The notes under the pieces were generated by a model. It had not been told where the DNA came from. It saw only the letters and a program-made list of their open reading frames with translations, and searched no databases. Below, in pieces: positions 49,291-57,145 of a stretch of DNA of 64,000 nucleotides. Every line of letters begins with the position of its first letter. Within the stretch, counting starts at the first letter, position 1. A program made the position numbers and the translations under genes. Source of the stretch: Nitrospirota bacterium (lineage in GTDB: Bacteria > Nitrospirota > Thermodesulfovibrionia > Thermodesulfovibrionales > JdFR-88). The stretch spans positions 1-64,000 of the forward strand of contig JAKAHV010000013.1 in NCBI GenBank assembly GCA_021825295.1, in the 5' to 3' direction.

Positions 49291-50556
49291 ATGAAGGTTC
49301 TCCGGGTGATTTCGATACTGGCTCTTTGTACGGCGCTGGCTGCCGGCTTCGCAGGCTGCGGGGGGGGTGGCGGAGGAGGATCTTCGGACAGCGGCAGCGC
49401 CAATTCTCCGGCCCAGTCCCAGCCCGCGCAGGGCGGCCCTCCCCCGGTCGTCACAAGTGTGGGGAATTTGGGAATCGCTCTTGTCCCCAGCGATCCCCAG
49501 GAAGACAACGCCGCCGGGGGAAACCCGACGAGCGTGCTGCAGGTCGTTCATCTTTTCGATGCAAACGGCAATCCCCTGGCGAGACCTACGGTGTCGTCCA
49601 TGGTCTACAACGGGGTGGGAGATCTTGACGGCGCGGCCATGACGCCGGGCGGGGCTTACGGCGTCATGGTGGACGGCGCCAACGATAACCTGTTTTTCTT
49701 TCTTGTGCAAAACGGCAGGGCCTCGGCATTTGACGCGCCCCTTGGGGTCGGCACATACGGCAGGGACGGCGACTCCATTGTGATCACAAGCAGCGGCGAT
49801 GAGGCAATCGTCTCGCTGGATGACAACGTCCATCTCCTCCTGGTCTCCGGGATAGCTTCAGGCAACCCCAAGCCGGCCGCATACATCATGATTCCGGACT
49901 ATCGCGACGGCGTTGTGCTCTCCGCTGACGACAAGGTGCTCCTGGCGCGCGGCCCAGGCGGGCTTACCGTTTTTGCCGTCAATCCGGCTTCGCCGGCGCA
50001 GGGTCCGCTCGGCGGCACTGTCTCTCATAACTTTACCCAAACTGCCGATATCCCCGCGCTTGGGACTTCGTCCGCCGAGGGACAGGGGCGGGACGGCATG
50101 GCCATCAGCCCGGCCGATTCCAGCCGCGCCGTAATCATAACAAACGGCACCAGCAGCACCGTTCAGCTCCTGACCGGGCTGCCCGGCAACCCCACCCAGT
50201 CGGAGCCGGTCAGCGTGAACCAGCATGTCTATTCGGTGGCGGTCGGGCCGGCCCCCGGCGACCTTGCGATCGTCGGCACGGACAAGGGGCTGTTAATGTT
50301 TTCGGGCGTTGCGTCCGGCACGCTGACGCAGGTTGGGCCGCTATACGCGCCGGCCTATTCGCTGAATGGCAGGAACGTGACACTGGGCATGATAACGACT
50401 CTGGGGCTCACCCTAGACGGCAAGTATGCCGTGGTCTGCGACTTTACCAACAGCGCCCTGCTCATAATCCCGGTAAGCGCAAAGGGCTTCGGAGCGCCGG
50501 CAGGCATATTGCCGGGCATTTCCGTGCCTTGGAGCGATGAAATGCTGGTGCATTAG
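49291..50556 (+). CDS. Large lipoprotein, beta-propeller-like
   Basis: A 421-residue exported lipoprotein: signal MKVLRVISILALCTALAAGF, lipobox GFAGC (Cys23), then a poly-Gly linker and Ser/Pro-rich region. The mature protein has repeated beta-type segments such as GAAMTPGGAYGVMVDG, VLSADDKVLLARGPGG, VAVGPAPGDLAIVGTDKG and GLTLDGKYAVVCDF, as in YVTN/NHL-like propellers. No catalytic motif was seen; it is a surface-binding or structural candidate. ATG 49291 has GAAGGAGG upstream; the open frame from 49213 is not used. A strong terminator follows. Confidence 0.75.
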   Translation: MKVLRVISILALCTALAAGFAGCGGGGGGGSSDSGSANSPAQSQPAQGGPPPVVTSVGNLGIALVPSDPQEDNAAGGNPTSVLQVVHLFDANGNPLARPTVSSMVYNGVGDLDGAAMTPGGAYGVMVDGANDNLFFFLVQNGRASAFDAPLGVGTYGRDGDSIVITSSGDEAIVSLDDNVHLLLVSGIASGNPKPAAYIMIPDYRDGVVLSADDKVLLARGPGGLTVFAVNPASPAQGPLGGTVSHNFTQTADIPALGTSSAEGQGRDGMAISPADSSRAVIITNGTSSTVQLLTGLPGNPTQSEPVSVNQHVYSVAVGPAPGDLAIVGTDKGLLMFSGVASGTLTQVGPLYAPAYSLNGRNVTLGMITTLGLTLDGKYAVVCDFTNSALLIIPVSAKGFGAPAGILPGISVPWSDEMLVH

Positions 50557-50596
50557 GAGCTGTTTAGCTCGAAATCGAAATTTTTCCAGGCCGCCG

Positions 50597-50627
50597 GGAA
50601 GGGCCCCCTCTGGGGCCCTTCCTTTTT
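50597..50627 (+). terminator. Rho-independent terminator after the lipoprotein gene
   Basis: GGAAGGGCCCC (50597-50607) and GGGGCCCTTCC (50612-50622) form an 11-bp stem with a CTCT loop, followed by TTTTT (50623-50627). Confidence 0.92.
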
Positions 50628-50732
50628 AACCGCATCAGGATTAATGAACTCCCGGTTTTGTGACGATATAAAGAAAAAAATACGTCTTATCAGCCTGATA
50701 ATTTGGGGGATGGCATCAACGAGGAGGAATCC

Positions 50733-52325
50733 ATGAACATCAAGAAACTGCTGCTGACCGTGGGTATTACCAACGCCATAATCATGGGCGTTATCCTTGC
50801 CATATTCATCATTCAGACTGGCAAGGCCAAGGCAAGGACGGCGAAGATGATACACGTGGACCAGGCCCTGCTGCTCGACCTGGAGGACATGTATGCGCAG
50901 GGCCTCCAGTCGGGCCAGGCGACGAGGAACGTGCTTATAAATCCGGATGACAACAAGGCCAAGGACAATTACAACGATGCCGATACGAATTTCCAGAAGG
51001 CGAATGCGGACTCGTTGAACCTCTCCTCGGACGATATGAGGGACGAGCTTCAGCAGATAAAATCGCTCTGGGCGACGGACGGCGGGATGAAGCTCCAGGT
51101 ACAGCAGCTTGCCGGGGAAGGCAAAAAGGCCGATGCGATAAAGCTGCTGGTGAAGACCGAAACCCCCGAGTGGAGACAGATACGAAGCGGCCTGCTTGGC
51201 ATGATTAAGCAGCAGAAGAAGGTCTTCGAAAAAGGCCTCGATGGTTATGAAAGTGAGGCCGCCTCCGGCACCAGGCTTATGGTGATCGTGATGGTCTTCT
51301 CGCTTGCGGGCTTTTCGGCCTTTCTTTTCCTCATCAACAAGACCACACAGAGAAACATGTCCAGCGCCCTGCAATGCCTGGATACGCTCGAACGGGGAGA
51401 CCTGGAAGAGAAAAACAAGATAACCGACAAGGGGAACTTCCTCAGGGACATCTACAACAGGATCCTCGACACGCTGCGGGGGACCGTCCTGAATATCAAA
51501 AATGTCGCGAAGGTTGTCGAGGCGGACCTTGGGACCCTGCTTGGAAAGATCAACGAAATCGGCGGCAGCGCGAATGAGCAGATGTCCAAGATGGACCAGG
51601 CGGCCTCCGCGGCAACCGAGATATCCCAGACGATAATGGACGTGGCTAACAACGCCTCAAGCGCCTCGGAAGCGGCCAGGGAGACCACCAGCATAGCGGA
51701 AAACGGCAAGGACGCCGTCAAAAAGGCCGCTCAGGCCATGACCGGGCTGGCGGATTCGGTAAAGGAGTCCGCCGCGACGATAAGGGAGCTGGGCAACAGT
51801 TCCCAGGAGATTGGAAACATCATTGCCGTCATCAATGATATAGCGGACCAGACCAACCTGCTCGCCCTCAACGCCGCCATAGAGGCGGCAAGGGCCGGGG
51901 AGCAGGGCAGGGGTTTTGCGGTTGTCGCCGAGGAGGTAAGGAAACTGGCCGAAAAGACCTCCAGGGCCACCGGGGAGATAACCGGAAAGATAGAGGCCAT
52001 TCAGGCCAAGTCCGCGGCCTCGGTTGACGCAATGGAGAAAAGCACCCGGGACGCCGAGGAGGGCGTCGGCGTCGCAAGCGCGGCGCTGTCCGCCCTGGAC
52101 GAGATGGTGGCCGCCACCCAGAAGGCCATGGACATGATACAGCGTATAGCGGCGGCCACGGAACAGCAGTCGCAGGCCTCCGAGGAGGTCGCGAAGAACA
52201 TGGAAAACGTCACCGGCCTCGTCAACAGGACAAACCGCATGCTCGAAGAGGCGAAGGAGATAATGAACAGGCTGGACGGGCAGTCAAAGGCGCTCGGCCA
52301 GAGCATAAGCTGGTTCAGCGTATAG
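50733..52325 (+). CDS. Methyl-accepting chemotaxis protein
   Basis: A 530-residue transmembrane chemoreceptor. TM1 is at about 7-27, a helical periplasmic four-helix-bundle-like sensor domain at about 30-185 and TM2 at about 188-208. A HAMP-like linker follows, then a long signalling coiled coil. Its tip is the invariant [32 protein letters not shown] region (about 365-400). GAGGAGG precedes ATG 50733. No che or flagellar genes are nearby; it may serve type IV pilus motility, since pil genes are abundant here, but that is inference. Confidence 0.93.
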   Translation: MNIKKLLLTVGITNAIIMGVILAIFIIQTGKAKARTAKMIHVDQALLLDLEDMYAQGLQSGQATRNVLINPDDNKAKDNYNDADTNFQKANADSLNLSSDDMRDELQQIKSLWATDGGMKLQVQQLAGEGKKADAIKLLVKTETPEWRQIRSGLLGMIKQQKKVFEKGLDGYESEAASGTRLMVIVMVFSLAGFSAFLFLINKTTQRNMSSALQCLDTLERGDLEEKNKITDKGNFLRDIYNRILDTLRGTVLNIKNVAKVVEADLGTLLGKINEIGGSANEQMSKMDQAASAATEISQTIMDVANNASSASEAARETTSIAENGKDAVKKAAQAMTGLADSVKESAATIRELGNSSQEIGNIIAVINDIADQTNLLALNAAIEAARAGEQGRGFAVVAEEVRKLAEKTSRATGEITGKIEAIQAKSAASVDAMEKSTRDAEEGVGVASAALSALDEMVAATQKAMDMIQRIAAATEQQSQASEEVAKNMENVTGLVNRTNRMLEEAKEIMNRLDGQSKALGQSISWFSV

Positions 52326-52402
52326 GGATGCCGGGGGCTGAATCCGCGCAGACGGCAAGAAAGTCATGGCAATCTGTCCGGGCTATTGCTAAACTTTTTC
52401 CC

Positions 52403-53917
52403 ATGAAGCGCGCGCGGCTGTCTTTTCCGCATCCATATTTCTCTTCGCGTCCGGGATGGAGGTGGTTGATCCTGGCGACCGTTCTCATAGGCGCCACCAT
52501 GTCCGCGCTGGACGTGAGTATCGTTAATATCGCCATGCCGACCCTGAAGACCGACTTCAATGTTTCGCTGGGGACAATCGAGTGGGTCGCAATGGCCTAC
52601 ATGCTTGCGCTTACCATATTTTTGCCTCTCTTCGGAAGGCTGGCCGACATGTACGGCCGGTCGCGGCTCTATAATGCCGGGTTCGTGGTCTTTACCATCG
52701 GATCCGCCCTTTGCGGCATGTCCCCCACGGCAAACTTCATGATCGGCTCGCGCACCCTTCAGGCGATAGGGGCCGGCCTCCTGCAGGCAAATTCCATCGC
52801 GATAATCACAGCTGCCTTTCCCTCCAATGAGAGGGGAAAGGCAATCGGCTTCCAGGGCTCCGTCCAGGCAGTCGCCATGTCCGTCGGCCCGCTGGCCGGC
52901 GGCCTGCTCATATCATTGATAGGCTGGCGCGCCATATTCTATATCAACGTGCCGATAGGCGCTCTCGGCACGCTGGCCGCCCTGCTCATCCTGCCTCGCG
53001 ACGGGGTGAAAAAGGAGGAGGAGAAAGTGGACTGGCCCGGCGCTCTTTTTTTCTCCTCCGGCCTTCTGCTGCTGGTGCTGGCCTTCAACGAGATGTTCAG
53101 GCTGGGCCTGGCTTCCCTCAGGATAGAGTTATACCTTCTGCTGGCCGCCGTCCTGCTCGGCCTCTTCATCATTACCGAACTCAGGGTCAGATACCCCCTT
53201 GTAGACCTGACGATGTTCAGGGACTTCACGTTCTCCGCGGGTAATCTCACGGGTATGCTGTCCTATTACGTGCTCTTTGCGGTCATGTTCCTGATACCAT
53301 TTTATCTGGAAAGGGTGGTCGGCTACAGCGTGGTCCTCACGGGCGGCCTTCTGACGCCGATACCCCTTGCCATGGCGGTCGCGGCCCCCTGGGCCGGCAG
53401 CGTCTCGGACAGGCGCGGCCCGAGGCTGATGACCACAACGGGCATGCTCCTCTGCGCCCTGGCCTGTTTCCTGCTGATGCTGCTTGGCGAGTCTTCCCAC
53501 CTTGCCGTGCTTGTGGGCATACTGATAATGCTCGGCGCAGGGATAGGGCTCTTTACCCCGCCCAATAACAGCGCGATAATGGGCGCCGCCCCCAGGGATA
53601 AACTGAGCGTGGCCGGAGGCCTCCTGAACATGATGCGCTCCCTGGGGCTCATATTCGGAGTGGATGTCTCCGGCCTCATATTCATCAGCCTGGAGGACAA
53701 ATATATCGTGGAAAAGGGGTTTTACGACGTCCGGCACATATTCCACAACAGGCTGATACCTGTTTCGGTAAAGGATAAAGCCTTCATGAGGGGATACCTC
53801 GCCGTGCTGGGAGTGCTTGTGGCCCTCAGCCTTCTCTCGGCGTTCCTGTCGGCCTTGAGAAATGAGAGGCCCGGAGAAGATGCCATCTCCGCGGCAAAGG
53901 AACTGGAGAGGGCCTGA
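52403..53917 (+). CDS. DHA2-family (EmrB/QacA) MFS exporter
   Basis: A 504-residue, 14-TM proton-coupled exporter. Motif LDVSIVNIAMPTLKTDFN in TM1 and the loop motif GRLADMYGRSRLYNAG are visible. The motif-C-like antiporter segment is GSVQAVAMSVGPLAGGLLI, and GWRAIFYINVPIG follows as in DHA2 drug exporters. The second half has WAGSVSDRRGPRLM. Start ATG 52403 is chosen because the hydrophobic protein begins shortly after; an upstream frame from 52328 is also open. No EmrA-like partner is adjacent, so it probably acts alone in the inner membrane. Confidence 0.92.
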   Translation: MKRARLSFPHPYFSSRPGWRWLILATVLIGATMSALDVSIVNIAMPTLKTDFNVSLGTIEWVAMAYMLALTIFLPLFGRLADMYGRSRLYNAGFVVFTIGSALCGMSPTANFMIGSRTLQAIGAGLLQANSIAIITAAFPSNERGKAIGFQGSVQAVAMSVGPLAGGLLISLIGWRAIFYINVPIGALGTLAALLILPRDGVKKEEEKVDWPGALFFSSGLLLLVLAFNEMFRLGLASLRIELYLLLAAVLLGLFIITELRVRYPLVDLTMFRDFTFSAGNLTGMLSYYVLFAVMFLIPFYLERVVGYSVVLTGGLLTPIPLAMAVAAPWAGSVSDRRGPRLMTTTGMLLCALACFLLMLLGESSHLAVLVGILIMLGAGIGLFTPPNNSAIMGAAPRDKLSVAGGLLNMMRSLGLIFGVDVSGLIFISLEDKYIVEKGFYDVRHIFHNRLIPVSVKDKAFMRGYLAVLGVLVALSLLSAFLSALRNERPGEDAISAAKELERA

Positions 53918-54026
53918 TCATGACGCCGCCCGTTTGCCGCCAATCCAATCATTATCAAAACTTTTAAACTTCATTTTGGTTTGACACTCCCAAGCGGTAG
54001 TGCATCAGTTTGAGCAATTCGGGCGG

Positions 54027-54165
54027 GGCGGAAGGCGGAGAGGACATGGCTCGCATCATTCTCGGCGGCCGTCCATGGCCGCCTCCGAGGGTTTTTGCCC
54101 GTCCGGACGTCCTGTCCGGTCTTGGGCAAAAAAATCCGTTCGCATACCCTCATCCGCCTTCCGCC
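54027..54165. repeat. Nested multi-stem inverted-repeat structure
   Basis: The outer stem GGCGGAAGGCGGA (54027-54039) / TCCGCCTTCCGCC (54153-54165) is a perfect 13 bp. Inside, hairpin 1 is GGCGGCC (54064-54070) / GGCCGCC (54077-54083). Hairpin 2 is TTTGCCC (54094-54100) / GGGCAAA (54124-54130), enclosing CCGGAC / GTCCGG. The layout is a three-way-junction-like fold of about 140 nt. It resembles neither R1 nor R2. No gene is seen in 53918-54408; a TATAAA (54377-54382) with TTGCAA 19 bp upstream precedes the pseudogene. Confidence 0.6.
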
Positions 54166-54408
54166 TCACGCACGTTTGCCCAGACTGGCGTTGTTTGAGA
54201 AACCGGGCAATGCCGGATTGAGAGCGACAGACTACTAACATTGACCGTAAAGCTTTTTTTCGCCGCCGGTGCCGGCGAAGCGCCCGCAGCTCCGGCCCGG
54301 CGAGTTTCGGAGATACAGCAAAGCGACCCCCAATATTACCTTGAAATTGTCTTGCAATTGTGCGTAGTAATTATGGTATAAAGAATAGAGCCGGTTGTTT
54401 TCGCACGC

Positions 54409-55197
54409 ATGGAAACAGTCTTTTTATTTTTATAGTTGCAAATTGATAATTTGACTCGGGGGAGGCGGCGGCTCCTCCAATCAAACCGCCAAATCCATCG
54501 CCCCGGCCCCGGCCCCGGCCCTGAAATTCGTAGATGGCGATGACCCAAACGGTATCAATTATGATACCGCCCAAAACGCCGGTGACTCCCGATTCGCCGT
54601 TTTTAACAATATCCTCTATGTAATATTGAGGATAACGGGATCGCCTCCCAGGTGCGCGTAAGGGCATACGATGGCTCCAAATGGACATGGGCGGGCGGAG
54701 GCTCTGTTACAGGAATAAATTATGATCCGGCGCGGCCCGCAGATTTACCTCAACTGGCTGTTTTCGATGGCAAGCTCTACGCGGCATGGAGGGAATTTAA
54801 CGGCACCGCTTCTCAGATACGCTTAAGGGCGTATGATGGCTCCAAATGGACATGGGCGGATGGAGGCACTGGCAGGGGTATAAATTACGACAGCTCAAAA
54901 AGCGGATATGTTCCCGCCCTGGCTGTCTTTAACGGCAAACTCTATGCAGCATGGGAGGAATGGAACGGCCCCAACGCCTCCAGGTCTTTTTCCACCACGG
55001 GTCTTCAGATACGCGTGAAGGCATACGATGGTTCCGGGTGGTCCTGGGCGGACGGCGGCGCGTCAAACGGGATAAATCATGATGTCTCAAAAAGCGCTTT
55101 TGGACCCGAACTGGCCGCGTTCAATAACAGGCTCTATTTCACGTGGGATGAGTATAATGGCTCCACGTATCAGATACGCGTAGCCTCCGGTTTTTAG
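54409..55197 (+). pseudogene. Decayed lipoprotein with tandem propeller-like repeats
   Basis: Four units of about 60 residues are recognisable, each with A-x-DG-x-GINYD, then LAVFNGKLYAAW-x-E-x-NG, then QIRVRAYDGSKWTWA. Unit 1 is in one frame and ends at a stop in VILRITG; units 2-4 are intact in another frame from about 54630 to TAG 55197. The frames rejoin if one base is restored near 54624-54630 (ILYV-x-W-E-D-N-G). Upstream, GGGGSSNQTAKS looks like a lipoprotein linker, but the signal peptide is broken by stops. From 54652 a 181-residue fragment could still be translated (GTG). Confidence 0.72.
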
Positions 55198-55414
55198 GTT
55201 TCATAATTGCGAGCCCCGGCGGCCTTGTATCCGCCTTGCTCATCTCCTGCCGGCCAGAAAATCCGGCAAGCGCTCTTTTCCGGGGGGATTACCTAAAGTA
55301 AGTAATTATGGCAATTTCTTTACTAAGGCGGCCATAAGTCAAGCAAAACCCGGGCTTCTTAACTGCGCCTTAGTATTGTAATCGTCTGTGCTGCACGATT
55401 TCCTTTTCAAGAAG
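55198..55414. other. Spacer without recognisable gene
   Basis: Between the decayed lipoprotein and cspA. More AT-rich than the surroundings; I see no open frame, RNA gene or repeat shared with the rest of the window. Confidence 0.4.
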
Positions 55415-55442
55415 GGAGGGCCCGCTCCAAGAGGGACCCTCC
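55415..55442 (-). terminator. Probable terminator of cspA
   Basis: On the minus strand GGAGGG-T-CCC pairs with GGG-CCCTCC (one bulged base), 8 nt after the cspA stop, followed by TTCTTG. The T-run is imperfect. Confidence 0.5.
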
Positions 55443-55449
55443 ATGGTGA

Positions 55450-55650
55450 TCAGAGTTTTACGACGTTAATAGCTTTTGGGCCTTTGGGGCCTTTTTCGGT
55501 TTCGAAGCTTACCGGCTCACCCTCGGCAAGGGACTTGAATCCGTTGTCTTGGATGGAACTGTAATGCACGAAGTAGTCATTGCCGTCTTCGCCCGATATA
55601 AAGCCGAAGCCCTTTGACTCATTGAACCACTTGACTGTTCCTTTAGCCAT
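55450..55650 (-). CDS. cspA: Cold-shock domain protein
   Basis: A 66-residue single-stranded nucleic-acid-binding RNA chaperone. RNP1 is [11 protein letters not shown] and RNP2 DYFVHYSSI, starting [21 protein letters not shown] precedes ATG 55650. The promoter (55763-55792) predicts a leader of about 105 nt, consistent with the structured, temperature-responsive leaders of csp genes. It lies directly downstream of the response regulator but has its own promoter. Confidence 0.97.
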   Translation of the reverse strand: MAKGTVKWFNESKGFGFISGEDGNDYFVHYSSIQDNGFKSLAEGEPVSFETEKGPKGPKAINVVKL

Positions 55651-55762
55651 CTGTTTTCCCTCCTTATTTAGAACTAGAGATTCAGATGACCATCAACGAG
55701 AGCACAAAGCTAAAAGTCCTTGTGGCTGGCGGTACAAAAAGCTTTCTGAAAACTCCATCTGT

Positions 55763-55792
55763 ATAATAACATTGATCCCACTGTAAATCCAA
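55763..55792 (-). promoter_or_regulatory. cspA promoter
   Basis: Minus strand TTGGAT (55787-55792), 18 bp, TATTAT (55763-55768). Predicted start about 55756, right after the response-regulator stop codon (55799). Confidence 0.6.
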
Positions 55793-55798
55793 GGCCCC

Positions 55799-57145
55799 CT
55801 ACCCCTCTATGCCCAGCTTCTTCATCTTCCTGTACAGGGTGACCAGGTCGATGCCAAGGCACTGGGCGGTGGCCTCCTTGTTCCTGTTTTTCATGTTGAA
55901 GGTCCTGATGAGAAGCCCCCGTTCGTATTCGTTCATCGCCTCCCGCAGCGAGCAGTTTTTTTCATCCATCTGGAAGCGGACCTTCTCCGGCAGATGGCCC
56001 GCGCCTATCAGGTCCCCGGCCACCAGCACCACGGCCCGCTCGATCACGTTGCTGAGCTCCCTCACGTTGCCGGGCCAGCGGTATGCGCCCAGGGCATCCA
56101 GGGCGTCCTCCGCAAGGCCCCTCACGGACTTCCCGTTTTCCGCCGAATATTTCTTTATGAAGAAATCAGCAAGCGCGGGTATGTCCTCGGTCCTCTCCCT
56201 CAGGGACGGGATCCTGATCTCGAATACCGCGAGCCTGTAGTAGAGGTCTTCCCGGAAGCCGCCCTCAGCGATCATCTTCTCCAGGTCCCGGTTGGTGGCG
56301 CTTATGAGCCTGGAGTCCACCCTCCTTGCCCTGGTGTCGCCCAGCGGCATGACCTCGCCCGTCTCGAGCACCTTCAGGAGTTTCGCCTGCAGCGCCGGGG
56401 GCATGTCGCCTATCTCGTCCAGAAAGAGGCTGCCCTCGTGGGCAAGCTCGATGAGCCCCTTTTTGTCCGTGTTCGCGCCGGTGAAAGCGCCGCGCCTGTA
56501 CCCGAAAAGCTCGGACTCCAAAAGCCCCTCGGGGATGGCCGAGCAGTTGATGGAGATGAAGGGCTTGTCCGAGCGCGGAGAGCTGCAGTGGATCAGCGAG
56601 GCGATCAGGCCCTTGCCGGTGCCGGACTCGCCCGTCAGCAGGATGTTGCTCTTGGTCGGGGTGACGCTGTCCAGCAGCTCGAAGACCGCGCTCATCGCGT
56701 CGGATATGAAGATTATCTCCTTGCACCTGCGCCTGTGCTGCGAGAGCTCCCGCCGGAGGGCCTGGTTCTCGGAGCGCAGTTTTTCCTGTTCCATGAGCCT
56801 GCGCACCGTGAACCGGATGTCGTCGTTCATGAAGGGTTTCACGATGTAGTCGGCCGCGCCCTTCTTCATCGCCTCCACCGCGCCCTCCACGGTGGCGTAG
56901 GCGCTCATCATGACGACCGTCATGCCCGGGGCGGTCCTCTTTGCCTCCTCCAGGAGCTTCAGGCCGTCCATGCCGGGCATCTTGAGGTCCGTCATCATTA
57001 TGTCGAAGCTCTCACTAGCCAGCATGGAGAGCGCCTTCTCCCCGCTCAGGGCGGTAGCCACCGCGTGGCCGTCCGCCCTCAGCAGAAATTCGAGCGCCCG
57101 GACTATGTCCTTTTCGTCATCGACTATCAGTATCCGCGTCTGCAT
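55799..57145 (-). CDS. NtrC-family sigma-54 response regulator
   Basis: A 448-residue enhancer-binding protein. The receiver domain (1-120) has phosphoacceptor D53 in MMTDLKMPG. The AAA+ domain (about 145-375) has Walker A GESGTGKG, the sigma-54-contacting loop GAFTGAN and Walker B SLFLDEIGDMP. A Fis-type HTH ends the protein (ATAQCLGIDLVTLYRKMKKL). All residues needed to activate sigma-54 are present. It overlaps the histidine-kinase gene by 29 nt, making a clear pair. Targets are unknown; the only sigma-54 promoter I see in the window is the pilin one at 21254. Confidence 0.95.
   Translation of the reverse strand: MQTRILIVDDEKDIVRALEFLLRADGHAVATALSGEKALSMLASESFDIMMTDLKMPGMDGLKLLEEAKRTAPGMTVVMMSAYATVEGAVEAMKKGAADYIVKPFMNDDIRFTVRRLMEQEKLRSENQALRRELSQHRRRCKEIIFISDAMSAVFELLDSVTPTKSNILLTGESGTGKGLIASLIHCSSPRSDKPFISINCSAIPEGLLESELFGYRRGAFTGANTDKKGLIELAHEGSLFLDEIGDMPPALQAKLLKVLETGEVMPLGDTRARRVDSRLISATNRDLEKMIAEGGFREDLYYRLAVFEIRIPSLRERTEDIPALADFFIKKYSAENGKSVRGLAEDALDALGAYRWPGNVRELSNVIERAVVLVAGDLIGAGHLPEKVRFQMDEKNCSLREAMNEYERGLLIRTFNMKNRNKEATAQCLGIDLVTLYRKMKKLGIEG

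Noticed and set aside
50628-50732. Flagellar sigma-28 promoter or c-di-GMP riboswitch before the chemoreceptor
   Set aside because: TAAAG and GATAA elements occur but at the wrong spacing, and no GEMM core is seen.
54652-55197. Tandem repeats considered as a CRISPR array
   Set aside because: Units are about 180 bp, coding and diverged, without short identical repeats and unique spacers. No CRISPR array is present in the window.
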